Below are positions 1 to 7,600 of a DNA stretch of 10,696 nucleotides, piece by piece. Both the position numbers and the translations under genes were made by a program. Position 1 is the stretch's first letter. Each line of letters begins with the position of its first letter. Under the pieces are notes generated by a model that saw only the letters and a list, made by a program, of their open reading frames with translations, ran no database searches and was not told the origin of the DNA. The stretch spans positions 1 to 10,696 of the forward strand of contig CALHZE010000311.1 in the NCBI GenBank assembly GCA_938040915.1, written 5' to 3'. This stretch comes from an uncultured Bacteroidia bacterium. Lineage in GTDB: Bacteria; Bacteroidota; Bacteroidia; Bacteroidales; CAJPTX01.

Positions 1-36
1 GCTTTAACTCGCCCCCTCTGACTGTATCAAAAAAGT

Positions 37-44
37 TACCTTTG
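37..44 (+). promoter_or_regulatory. Probable Bacteroidota -7 promoter box upstream of the surA-like operon
   Basis: TACCTTTG matches the Bacteroidota -7 consensus TAnnTTTG exactly. The -33 element is poor: only TCTG at 17-20, spaced 16 bases away, resembles TTTG. Transcription would begin near 49-52, giving a leader of about 55-60 bases before the ATG at 108. This also argues against the upstream in-frame GTG at 54, which would sit almost on the transcript's first base. It would drive the four closely spaced genes downstream. Confidence 0.5.
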
Positions 45-107
45 TAGCGTCGTGTGCCCAAAGAGTTGCGGTACGCGCACAGCCAACTTTTAACGCAACG
101 CACCGAT

Positions 108-1457
108 ATGAAACGCTGCTTATTCGTCTTAGCTCTTTTCGCTCTTACGTTACCGGCTGTCGCTCAGTTGCTTGACGGGACGATCGCCAACGTTGGCACG
201 CGGCAACTCCTCTACTCTGACGTCGAAATGGAGATGGTGCGTGCCCGCATGCAGAACGTGCAGTTACAAAAGAACAGCGCGTGTGGCGTGCTCGAGAGCC
301 TACTCATCCACTACATGCTTCTCGACCAAGCCGACCTCGACAGCATCCCGCAACCTAGCCTCGAAAACTCGCAAGAGATCGAGCAGCGACTCTCTCATTT
401 TGTGCAACAGGCAGGAAGCGAGGAGGCACTCGAAAAGCAGTACGGACGCTCAATCAAAGAGATCCGCGAGGAAATGGCACAACTCCTTGGTGAGCAGCGA
501 CGCTCTGAGCAGGCGCGTGCCAAGGTGATCGACAAGGTCTTGGTAACCCCCTCTGAAGTGCAAGAGTTCTTCCGTGCGCAGCCACAAGATAGCCTACAGA
601 TGCTCCCCGAGCAGTTCGTTTACCGCCAGCTCGTGCTTTCTCCCGTTGCGGCGACCGAAGCCGAGTTCCAAGTCAAGGAAAAGCTCCTTAACTTGCGTGA
701 GCGCATCCTCAAGGGAGAGCGTTTTTCCACCCTCGCGGTCGCTTATTCCGAAGACCGCGGTTCGGCGATTAAAGGTGGCGAGATGGGCTATATGCCTCGC
801 GAGGGGTTTGTTAAACCCTTTGCTGATGCGGCGTTTGCGCTAGGAGACGGACAGGTTAGCCCTATTGTGAAAACCGAATATGGTTATCACCTTATCCAGA
901 TGGTCGGCAAAAAGGGGAAGCTTGCCAATGTGCGTCATATTCTGATGCGCCCCACGTACTCTACTGACGAGATCGCTAAGACCTCTGCACGCCTCGATAG
1001 TATTAAGCAGCTCGTGTCAAAAGACTCCCTCTCCTTTGCCGAGGCTTGTCTCAAGTATTCTGATGACAAGGATACGCGCCTTAACGGCGGCTATGCCCTT
1101 AACCCTCAAAATGGCGGCACGGCGCTCGATAAAGAGGTCATCCTCCCCATTGACTATTACGCTCTTAAGGAGCTCAAGGAGGGGGAAATGAGCGCACCCT
1201 TTGAGAGTCGCGACCGACTCGGTAACGTTGTGGTCAAGGTCATCCGCTTGGAGCGCATCATCCCGCCACACCGTATGAACTTGAAGGAGGACTATGCTCT
1301 TGTCCAGAACCTCGCCAAGTCACAGAAGGAGACTAAGGTCTTTGACCAGTGGTTGGAGAAGAAGCAAAAGAATATGTACATTTGGATTGACAGCCGTTAT
1401 GCCGACTGTCCGTTTAAGTACGCTTTCTGGAAAACCAAAATGACCCCTAAGCAATAG
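108..1457 (+). CDS. SurA-like periplasmic chaperone/peptidylprolyl isomerase with two PpiC (parvulin) domains
   Basis: This 449-residue protein is expected to chaperone outer-membrane proteins in the periplasm. I chose the ATG at 108 over an in-frame GTG at 54 because it gives a clean signal peptide (MKRCLFVLALFALTLPAVAQ, cleavage near residue 20) and leaves room for the promoter at 37-44. Residues about 20-160 form a helical SurA-type N-terminal region. Parvulin domain 1 spans about 168-270, with GGEMGYMP and YGYHLIQMV. Domain 2 spans about 273-388, starting at VRHILMRP. The tail has PPHRMNLKEDY and ends near YADCPFKYAFW, a layout familiar from Bacteroidota SurA-like proteins. Domain 1 has Gln174 where parvulins carry the first active-site His but keeps His261. 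Domain 2 keeps His277 but has Val374 at the second position. Chaperone activity may therefore matter more than isomerase activity. The stop TAG overlaps the next GTG start by one base, so the two genes are probably translationally coupled. Confidence 0.9.
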   Translation: MKRCLFVLALFALTLPAVAQLLDGTIANVGTRQLLYSDVEMEMVRARMQNVQLQKNSACGVLESLLIHYMLLDQADLDSIPQPSLENSQEIEQRLSHFVQQAGSEEALEKQYGRSIKEIREEMAQLLGEQRRSEQARAKVIDKVLVTPSEVQEFFRAQPQDSLQMLPEQFVYRQLVLSPVAATEAEFQVKEKLLNLRERILKGERFSTLAVAYSEDRGSAIKGGEMGYMPREGFVKPFADAAFALGDGQVSPIVKTEYGYHLIQMVGKKGKLANVRHILMRPTYSTDEIAKTSARLDSIKQLVSKDSLSFAEACLKYSDDKDTRLNGGYALNPQNGGTALDKEVILPIDYYALKELKEGEMSAPFESRDRLGNVVVKVIRLERIIPPHRMNLKEDYALVQNLAKSQKETKVFDQWLEKKQKNMYIWIDSRYADCPFKYAFWKTKMTPKQ

Positions 1458-3130
1458 TGACCCTACGACTCGTGTTGCGGTATGGTGTGATGCTCCTTTT
1501 TTCCCTACTCGCAGCCTTAGGTGATTGTTGGAGCTCGGTTGACGTTGCTATCAAGCGCGCGCGTGCTATGAAGCCTCTCCTTTTAGGTGAGGCGTCTGTG
1601 CATAGGCTTCTGGGCGATGTGCTCTTAGAGCACGATGGGGCGATCATGAGCTGTGACAGTGCCTACCTTTTCCAAGAGAACAACCGTTTTCGCGCGTATG
1701 GGCACGTGGTGATTTTGAGTAAGGGGCTTCGCATTGCGGGAGATTCCCTCTATTACGAGGGCGAGTCGGGCACGGGGCGCATTTTCGGGCAAAACGTTGA
1801 GTTGCGCGACACGGTGCAGAATTACACCCTCTGGAGCGACCTCCTCGATTATGATACGCGTGAGAACCTTGTTCGATTTACCACGTGGGGGCGTATGCGC
1901 TCAGAGGCGAATGAGCTGGAGAGTCTGCGGGGCGAATACCTTGCCAATCAGAGCCTCTCGATTCTTTCGGGCGAGGTGCGATTTCAGGGCGAGGAGTTGC
2001 GGAGTTATAGCGACACGCTCGAGTATCATCGTAACGAGGCGATGCTCTATCTGTGGGGGAACATCCGTATGTATCGTCTCGAGCAGGTCGGGATCTGTAA
2101 CAAGGGGTGGGATAACCTCCAGAGCAAAGAGTCAGAACTCCAGGGGAATGTAGCTTTCCGAGACAGGGGCGAACACTTCTTTGCCGACCGTCTCTTCATC
2201 TACGGTCAGCGTAAAGATCTTGAGGCTTTCGGACATGTCCTTTTGGAAGACTCTGCGCGTCGCGACCGCATTTACAGTCAACATCTCTTCTATTGGTCAG
2301 AACCCCGTCGCGTGGTGGCCGACCAACAACCGATGCTTTACCAAGTTGATTCGACCCACGTGCGCCACGACACTCTTTTTATGCGAGCGGACAAGTTTGA
2401 GGTGAAAAGCGAGGAGATCGTCCGTGCCGCTGATTCGCTCGGGGAGCGCTTTGACACCGTCTATCACACTTGGGCGCTGGGGCAGTGCCGCAGCTTTCGC
2501 AACGATTTTCAGATTGCTTGTGACACCCTTTATCTCAATGGGCGTGACAGCACCTTTTCCCTTATGGGCAAGCCCTACCCCTATTTTTGGAACGAAGAGG
2601 CGCAAATTTCCGCCGTCCACATCACGGGCTATTTGGGTAAAAGCGCTCTCGATAGTCTGCTCCTTGAGGAAAAGGTCTTTTTGGGGTCGCATGACCGAGG
2701 CGAGTACTATAACCAGATGACGGGGCTCACCATGCGTGCTTACTTGCGAGACAATGCTTTAGATGTCATTCACATCGATGGGGACGGCGACGTCATCTTC
2801 TTTATGCGAGAGGACGACGAACTCTTAGGTATTAACCGCGTTAAGAGCCCTCGTTACAAGATCCGGATGGAGGAGGGGCGTGCCGCGCAAGCGACCTTCT
2901 ATTCTGAGACAGAGTCGCTAATCTCTCCGATTCAGGAGACCGAGCAGGAAGATCGTCTTCTCTATGGCTTTGCTTGGCGCGGAGATTTGCGCCCGACTTC
3001 TCCGCGAGATGTCATCCCCGCGTGGTTACACGATCTTGATTTCCACTTTCCCCTCCGCGCCCGTATTGACGCCTGCTATGAGCATGAGGGCGGTGTGGCA
3101 CGCAAAATGCAGTGGAGGCATAACATCTGA
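1457..3130 (+). CDS. OstA/LptA-like protein (OstA_2 family), probable lipopolysaccharide transport component
   Basis: This 557-residue protein consists largely of repeating short beta-strand segments such as GDVLLEHDGAIMSCDSAYLF, AYGHVVIL and LQGNVAFRD. This is the pattern of the OstA/LptA beta-jellyroll, in which strands of the form GxVxxxxxxxxxxxDxxxY stack into a groove for lipid A. It is much longer than Escherichia coli LptA, as is usual for the Bacteroidota family. The start is GTG at 1457, overlapping the previous stop. It gives an N-terminal segment with a hydrophobic core at about residues 11-22 (VMLLFSLLAALG). An ATG at 1490 (residue 12) is a possible alternative. Cys24 follows that core, but Asp at the preceding position makes a lipoprotein signal unlikely. 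The C-terminal part has LLYGFAWRGDLRPTSPRDVIP-like residues around 493-515, a motif I associate with this family. Its place directly after a SurA-like gene fits outer-membrane assembly. The exact role as LptA counterpart is inferred. Confidence 0.82.
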   Translation: MTLRLVLRYGVMLLFSLLAALGDCWSSVDVAIKRARAMKPLLLGEASVHRLLGDVLLEHDGAIMSCDSAYLFQENNRFRAYGHVVILSKGLRIAGDSLYYEGESGTGRIFGQNVELRDTVQNYTLWSDLLDYDTRENLVRFTTWGRMRSEANELESLRGEYLANQSLSILSGEVRFQGEELRSYSDTLEYHRNEAMLYLWGNIRMYRLEQVGICNKGWDNLQSKESELQGNVAFRDRGEHFFADRLFIYGQRKDLEAFGHVLLEDSARRDRIYSQHLFYWSEPRRVVADQQPMLYQVDSTHVRHDTLFMRADKFEVKSEEIVRAADSLGERFDTVYHTWALGQCRSFRNDFQIACDTLYLNGRDSTFSLMGKPYPYFWNEEAQISAVHITGYLGKSALDSLLLEEKVFLGSHDRGEYYNQMTGLTMRAYLRDNALDVIHIDGDGDVIFFMREDDELLGINRVKSPRYKIRMEEGRAAQATFYSETESLISPIQETEQEDRLLYGFAWRGDLRPTSPRDVIPAWLHDLDFHFPLRARIDACYEHEGGVARKMQWRHNI

Positions 3131-3138
3131 CACCGCGA

Positions 3139-3939
3139 ATGAACACCATGATTTTAACGAAGTTGCGCCCATCGTCTGGAGGTCGGGTCGGGGCGGGGAG
3201 AGAGCGCTTTCTCTTGCAGGTGCGTCGCGTGCATGGCGCGTTCGTGCTCCTTTTGTGGGGGTTGTTGGGGAGTGCATGGGGGCAAGCGCCTCCGTCGCTA
3301 ACCTTTTATGTGCAAGGTGCTAATTATCAGACGCAAACTCGCTATATGCAGGGAGAGGCGCGCGACTCTATCTATTTTGTCTTTGGGGAGAAGGAAGTAA
3401 CCCCCACGATTACCCTTAAGGCAAAGCCCGTGACCTCGCTTGCGGGTACTTTCAAACTCTCGCGCTTTCACACTGATGGCTTGACAAAGTCGTTTGAGGA
3501 AAAGCAAACCCTTACGGGCGGCGAAGCCTCGTTTACAGTCTCTGAGCCCGGAGGCTACTTGGTGGAGTTTACTGCGGGGAGTGTGGTGCTCAAGCGGACG
3601 CTTTGGGTCTTTTATGACGACATTGCCCTTACGGGGCTTCGTGCGGTGAGCAAGTGTGATGGGCTTACGCTTGCGCCTCTTTTCAATTACGATTTTGACG
3701 CCATCCGCTATGACAAGTTCCTCTACTATGACCTCTCGATAGACGACGTGAGCGAGTATCAAGAGATCGGGGCGGGGTATTTTAAGACGGTAAATTGGTT
3801 TGATCTACACAATGCGCCCGTAGAGGTGTTTGGATTGTGCCACCGCGGCTCACGCCTCCCCCTTACGAGCGTTTCGGCTATAAGGTCAATGTTGAGACTC
3901 TATCGGGCAAGAAGTTTCAGGCAGCCACTAAGGAGCTAG
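3139..3939 (+). CDS. 5' part of the split CHU_C-domain protein (signal peptide and N-terminal half)
   Basis: Read literally, this frame encodes 266 residues. About the first 231 look genuine: a signal peptide ending near SAWG|QAPP, then beta-strand-rich sequence with alternating polar and hydrophobic residues (for example TLTGGEASFTVSEPGGYLVEF). After Phe231 the frame turns into Arg/Ser-rich sequence (CHRGSRLPLTSVSAIRSM and onward), typical of out-of-frame reading, and it stops at 3939. The product would be exported by Sec but would lack the C-terminal T9SS sorting domain, so it should stay in the periplasm or be degraded. Confidence 0.6.
   Translation: MNTMILTKLRPSSGGRVGAGRERFLLQVRRVHGAFVLLLWGLLGSAWGQAPPSLTFYVQGANYQTQTRYMQGEARDSIYFVFGEKEVTPTITLKAKPVTSLAGTFKLSRFHTDGLTKSFEEKQTLTGGEASFTVSEPGGYLVEFTAGSVVLKRTLWVFYDDIALTGLRAVSKCDGLTLAPLFNYDFDAIRYDKFLYYDLSIDDVSEYQEIGAGYFKTVNWFDLHNAPVEVFGLCHRGSRLPLTSVSAIRSMLRLYRARSFRQPLRS
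3829..3831 (+). other. Inferred frameshift site (one base missing) inside the CHU_C-domain gene
   Basis: Frame 1 makes sense up to TTT (Phe231), and frame 0 makes sense from TGG at 3831-3833. Re-reading or restoring one T here fuses them as EVFWIVPP. The change must lie between the last frame-0 stop (3801-3803) and the frame-1 stop (3937-3939). The change in sequence character places it near here. No canonical X XXY YYZ slippery heptamer is present, which argues against programmed -1 frameshifting. Confidence 0.65.
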
Positions 3940-4619
3940 AGCCTGTGGCGACCAAAGCAAAGATGAAGATTGAGATAAACCGCGACTTGGACGGATTGGC
4001 CGAACAGTGGGAAAACGGGGGGGAATCTCCGCAGGGGGAAGCTCCGTTTTACATGCGGATGACCTCGGAGGCGGAGAATGCCACGCAACTCCACTTCACG
4101 GTACGTAATGATTTGCGGGCTGTGCGACGTGGGCGAGTTGATACGCTCTTTTATGAGACGCTCGCGGCATCGCCTAATGCCGAGGTACGCCCCGCGGCTG
4201 AGCTTTTTACCGCAGGGGTTTATCGGGCAGAGCTCCGCACGGTTAACGAGACATCGGGGTGTCAAGACACGCTCCGTATACAAGTGCGGGTAGATTCGGC
4301 GCTCCTTTCCAAGAATGCGATCCCCAATGTTTTTTCCCCGAACGGTGACGGCATTAACGACCTCTTTCAGATTATCGAGCGCGACAAGAATGCTAAGTCG
4401 CTCAAACACTTTGACGTCGTCATAATGAACCGAAACGGTATCACGGTTTATGAATATCACGGCGACATCCGTAAATGGGATGGCTGGAACGGACGTAGGG
4501 ACGGTAAGGGTGCGCCATTGCCCGTGGGTGTCTATTTCTATATCGTGCGCGCAGTGGGGTGGGATGGTGTCGAGTTCGCAGGTAAAGAGTATAAAGGGGC
4601 GTTGCACCTCTATCGCTAG
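3837..4619 (+). CDS. 3' part of the split CHU_C-domain protein (T9SS type-B sorting domain)
   Basis: This frame is open from just after a TGA at 3801-3803. If begun at the GTG at 3837 it encodes 260 residues. From PPRLTPPPYERFGYKV it reads as genuine beta-sandwich protein, ending in the CHU_C domain at about residues 160-260. It has no signal peptide and no evident ribosome-binding region. It is therefore most likely not translated on its own, and if translated it could not reach the T9SS. It is listed because automated gene callers may report it as a stand-alone 'gliding motility-associated C-terminal domain' protein. Confidence 0.55.
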   Translation: MPPRLTPPPYERFGYKVNVETLSGKKFQAATKELEPVATKAKMKIEINRDLDGLAEQWENGGESPQGEAPFYMRMTSEAENATQLHFTVRNDLRAVRRGRVDTLFYETLAASPNAEVRPAAELFTAGVYRAELRTVNETSGCQDTLRIQVRVDSALLSKNAIPNVFSPNGDGINDLFQIIERDKNAKSLKHFDVVIMNRNGITVYEYHGDIRKWDGWNGRRDGKGAPLPVGVYFYIVRAVGWDGVEFAGKEYKGALHLYR

Positions 4620-4678
4620 ACCGCGCGGGGAGAAGGGGAATTTGAGAGAGTAAAACTTCGTAGTAGAGTTCTGTATAT

Positions 4679-7600
4679 ATGTTTTTTAAGGGTAAGTTCT
4701 TGCTCCTAACGCTTATAGCCCTAAGCTTTGTAGGGCTATTGGGGGAGCGTGCTCAGGCGGCAGAGAAGCGGGAACATGGCAATTTGTTGATTCGCTGGTT
4801 CAAAGATCAGGAGTACCGAGGCAGTGAGCAAAACTGGGCTATCGTCCAAGACGCGCGGGGGTTGATTTATGTGGGGAACAACGAGGGCGGCGTCCTTGAG
4901 TATGATGGCGAGCGGTGGCGGCGCATCCTTGTCCCTGAGAACCGGATAGTCCGTTCCCTTGCTGTGGGTACTACGGGGGTGGTCTATGTCGGGCTTGTCG
5001 GCGATTTTGGTTGCCTTGTACCCGATCATCGGGGGGTGCTGCAATACACCTCCCTCCGCAAGAAAATCGAAGAGCCGATAGATAACTTTAGCGACGTCTA
5101 CAAGACCTACTCGCTGGGCAATACCCTCTATTTCTGTACCTCTAATTACATTTTTTCTTACGACGAGGGCGAGCGACGTGTGCGCGTGCACACCATCCCC
5201 CCGATGCATGTCTTCCTATCGTTTAACTTAGGGGATCAATTGGGGGTTACGAGTTTCTCTGATACGCTCCTTTGCTTTGCCGGCAAGCAGTTTGAAAAGC
5301 AGACGCTCGCGTTCCCTTATGAGGTGAAAGAACGCCAGATTTACGGAATGCTCCCGCTTGGAGGCGACACCGTCTTGATGGCTATGAATACTTGTCGTTT
5401 TTACTACCTATTGCGCAATACGGGGGAGGTCAAGGAGGTTGCCCCGAATTGGGGCGGAGCGGCGTTGCGTTCCCTGCAAGCCGAGGAGGCGATCCCGTAT
5501 GCACTCAAGCGTTGCCCCAATGGGAATATCGGGGTCGGGTTTATCTTCTCTGAAGATGTGGCTTACGTCGAGCTCTCCCCTTCGGGGAAAGTCGAGCTCG
5601 TGTCGGGGATTAGCTCGGGGCTGTCTGACCCTTATGCGATGGATCTCCTCCACTCCTCTGACGGTTCGCTCTGGCTCTCGCAAAACAACGGGATTACGAA
5701 GATCGAGCAACAATCAGCCGTCAGAAAGTTTGACGAGTCTAACGGCATCAATGGTGCGGTGCTCGATATTCAGCGTTTTGATGGCGAGCTCTATGTAGGC
5801 ACGATGTCGGGGGTGCAGAAACTCGTCGAGCGAGACGGACTCTGGAAGTTTGAGTCTATCTCAGGGATCAATCAGCCTGTCTGGGATTTGTTGCCATACT
5901 ACAATCCGCAGACGGGGGGGAGAACCTTGGTTGCACTTGGGATGTATGCGCTTTATAGTATCCGCAATGATCGTGTGACGCAGTTCGCCACGAGTGATAA
6001 GGATGTGCAGTTTGGGGGCTTTGTCCTTTGTGACACCAAGGTCGATGCGCGCACTCTTTACGTAGGGACGCCTACGGGCATTGTGAATCTCTATTTGGAA
6101 AACTCGGGCATTTGGACTAAGCGCCCATTCTTTCCCAAAGACATCAGTGATGAGGTGCGTTCCCTCGTCTTAGACTTTAAAAATACCCTTTGGGCGGGGA
6201 CATTAACCAATGGGGTTTATGTGGTGCGCAATGTCGACTCTGACCATCCGGAGCTACGTCACATTGACGAGCATTGTGGCTTGCCCACGATGGTCAACAA
6301 TGAGGTCTTTTTCCTCAACGAAGACGTCTATGTCGGTACGGAGAAGGGGCTGATGCACTATGATTGGGCAAAAGACACGCTTACGCGCGTCGATGCGGAT
6401 GCTAAGCCGCAGTATCTTTCGCGCATCGCGGGTTTGCGTAACCGTGTGGTTTTACAGCGTTACAATGCTGAGGCAGAGGAATATTATATCTCAATGGGGC
6501 TCGTCGATGGGCGCGGTCAGATTAGTGGTGACGACACCAAGCCTTTTGCACGCTTCCCAAAACAGTGGTGTGACAAGATTTATTGGGATGACGATAATAG
6601 CCTCTGGTTTGCATACGCGTCGCGTCTTTTCAATTATGACTTTTCGGTAAAGCGCGATTATGAAAAACCTTTCCGCGTCTTTGTGCGGAAGGTGCATGCG
6701 GTGCGAGCCGATACGGTGCTCTTTGGGGGGACACACTTCGTGTTGCAAGATTCGGTCTACCGTATCCTTGCCGATCAGACAGAAAACCCCGAGCTCCGTC
6801 TTCCGTACCGAGAAAACTCGTTGAACTTTGAGGTAGGGGTAGACTTTTTCGAGGGCGAAGGGGTTGAGTATAGTTACCGCCTCCGTAATAGTGGCGACGA
6901 CTGGACTAAGTGGGAAAGAAAGGCGGATATCCGATACATGAATATCGCCCCAGGCAACTACGAGTTCCAAGTGCGGGCGCGTAACATTTATCAAGTAGAG
7001 TCGAACGTGGCGACCTTTAAGTTTGTTGTCAACCCGCCCTTCTATCGCACGATTTGGGCTTACATCATTTACGTCCTTCTATTGGTGGCTCTCGTCTACG
7101 GGATCATCCGTTGGAATATGCGGCGTGTGATGGCTGAAAAGCGTCGACTCGAGCAGCTCGTCGACGAACGTACCGCAGAGGTCGTTGCCCAGAAGGAGCA
7201 CATTGAGGAACAGAATAAGGAGATTATCAATAGCATTAACTACGCTAGTAAGATTCAGCGTGCGGTGCTCCCGACCCCAGAGATGGTTAAGGAGCTCTTC
7301 CCCGATTCTTTCTTACTCTTCTTGCCTCGCGACGTGGTCAGTGGCGACTTCTACTGGATGCGCGAGGTGGGCGGAAAGAAGATTTGTGTCATTGCAGACT
7401 GTACGGGGCACGGTGTCCCAGGGGGCTTCATGAGTATGTTGGGGGCGACGTTCCTCGATCAGGTCGTTAACTCCCTCCCAGAGTTACACACTGACGAGAT
7501 CCTCAACCGTCTCCGTGCGGCAGTCATAAAGAAGCTGCGTCAGACCGACCAGATCGGTTCGAATAAGGACGGGATGGATCTTGCCATCTACATTCTCGAC

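Larger units (their letters stand above)
3139..4619 (+). pseudogene. Frameshifted gene for an exported protein with a gliding-motility (CHU_C) T9SS type-B C-terminal domain
   Basis: Two overlapping frames together make one protein of about 493 residues. The first frame supplies a signal peptide and beta-rich N-terminal half. The second supplies a PKD-like middle and the CHU_C domain (about residues 393-493: PNVFSPNGDGINDLF, then MNRNGITVYEYHG, WDGWNGR, LPVGVYFYIVRA, KGALHLYR). This domain is the T9SS type-B sorting signal, so an intact product would be moved to or across the outer membrane. Restoring one T at 3829-3831 joins the frames as VEVFWIVPPRLTPPPYERFG, which reads naturally. The start at 3139 lies 8 bases after the OstA-like stop. 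It gives a long N-terminal extension before the hydrophobic core (AFVLLLWGLLGSAWG, residues 34-48), and a GTG at 3220 would give a more usual signal peptide. Function of the mature part is unknown. The break could be a real inactivating mutation, an assembly error or, less likely, recoding. Confidence 0.8.

Noticed and set aside
54..107. In-frame GTG-initiated extension of the SurA-like gene
   Set aside because: It would put 18 charged or polar residues in front of a textbook signal peptide, and it starts almost at the predicted transcription start. The ATG at 108 is better.
3826..3845. Programmed -1 ribosomal frameshifting in the CHU_C-domain gene
   Set aside because: GTG TTT GGA is not a slippery heptamer and no strong downstream stem-loop or pseudoknot is evident. 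A one-base deletion or sequencing error is more likely.
4621..4628. 8-bp palindrome CCGCGCGG right after the CHU_C-domain gene stop
   Set aside because: It has no loop and no T-run, so it cannot be an intrinsic terminator. Short GC palindromes of this size occur by chance.
4641..4671. Possible promoter before the sensor phosphatase (TTTG at 4641 and TAGAGTTC at 4664)
   Set aside because: The -7-like box matches TAnnTTTG poorly and would place the transcription start almost on the ATG. Co-transcription from upstream is simpler.
7142..7166. Inverted repeat CGTCGAC/GTCGACG in the phosphatase gene
   Set aside because: It falls in the coiled-coil region, where repeated Arg, Leu, Glu and Asp codons (RLEQLVDER) explain it. 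It has an 11-base loop and no regulatory setting.
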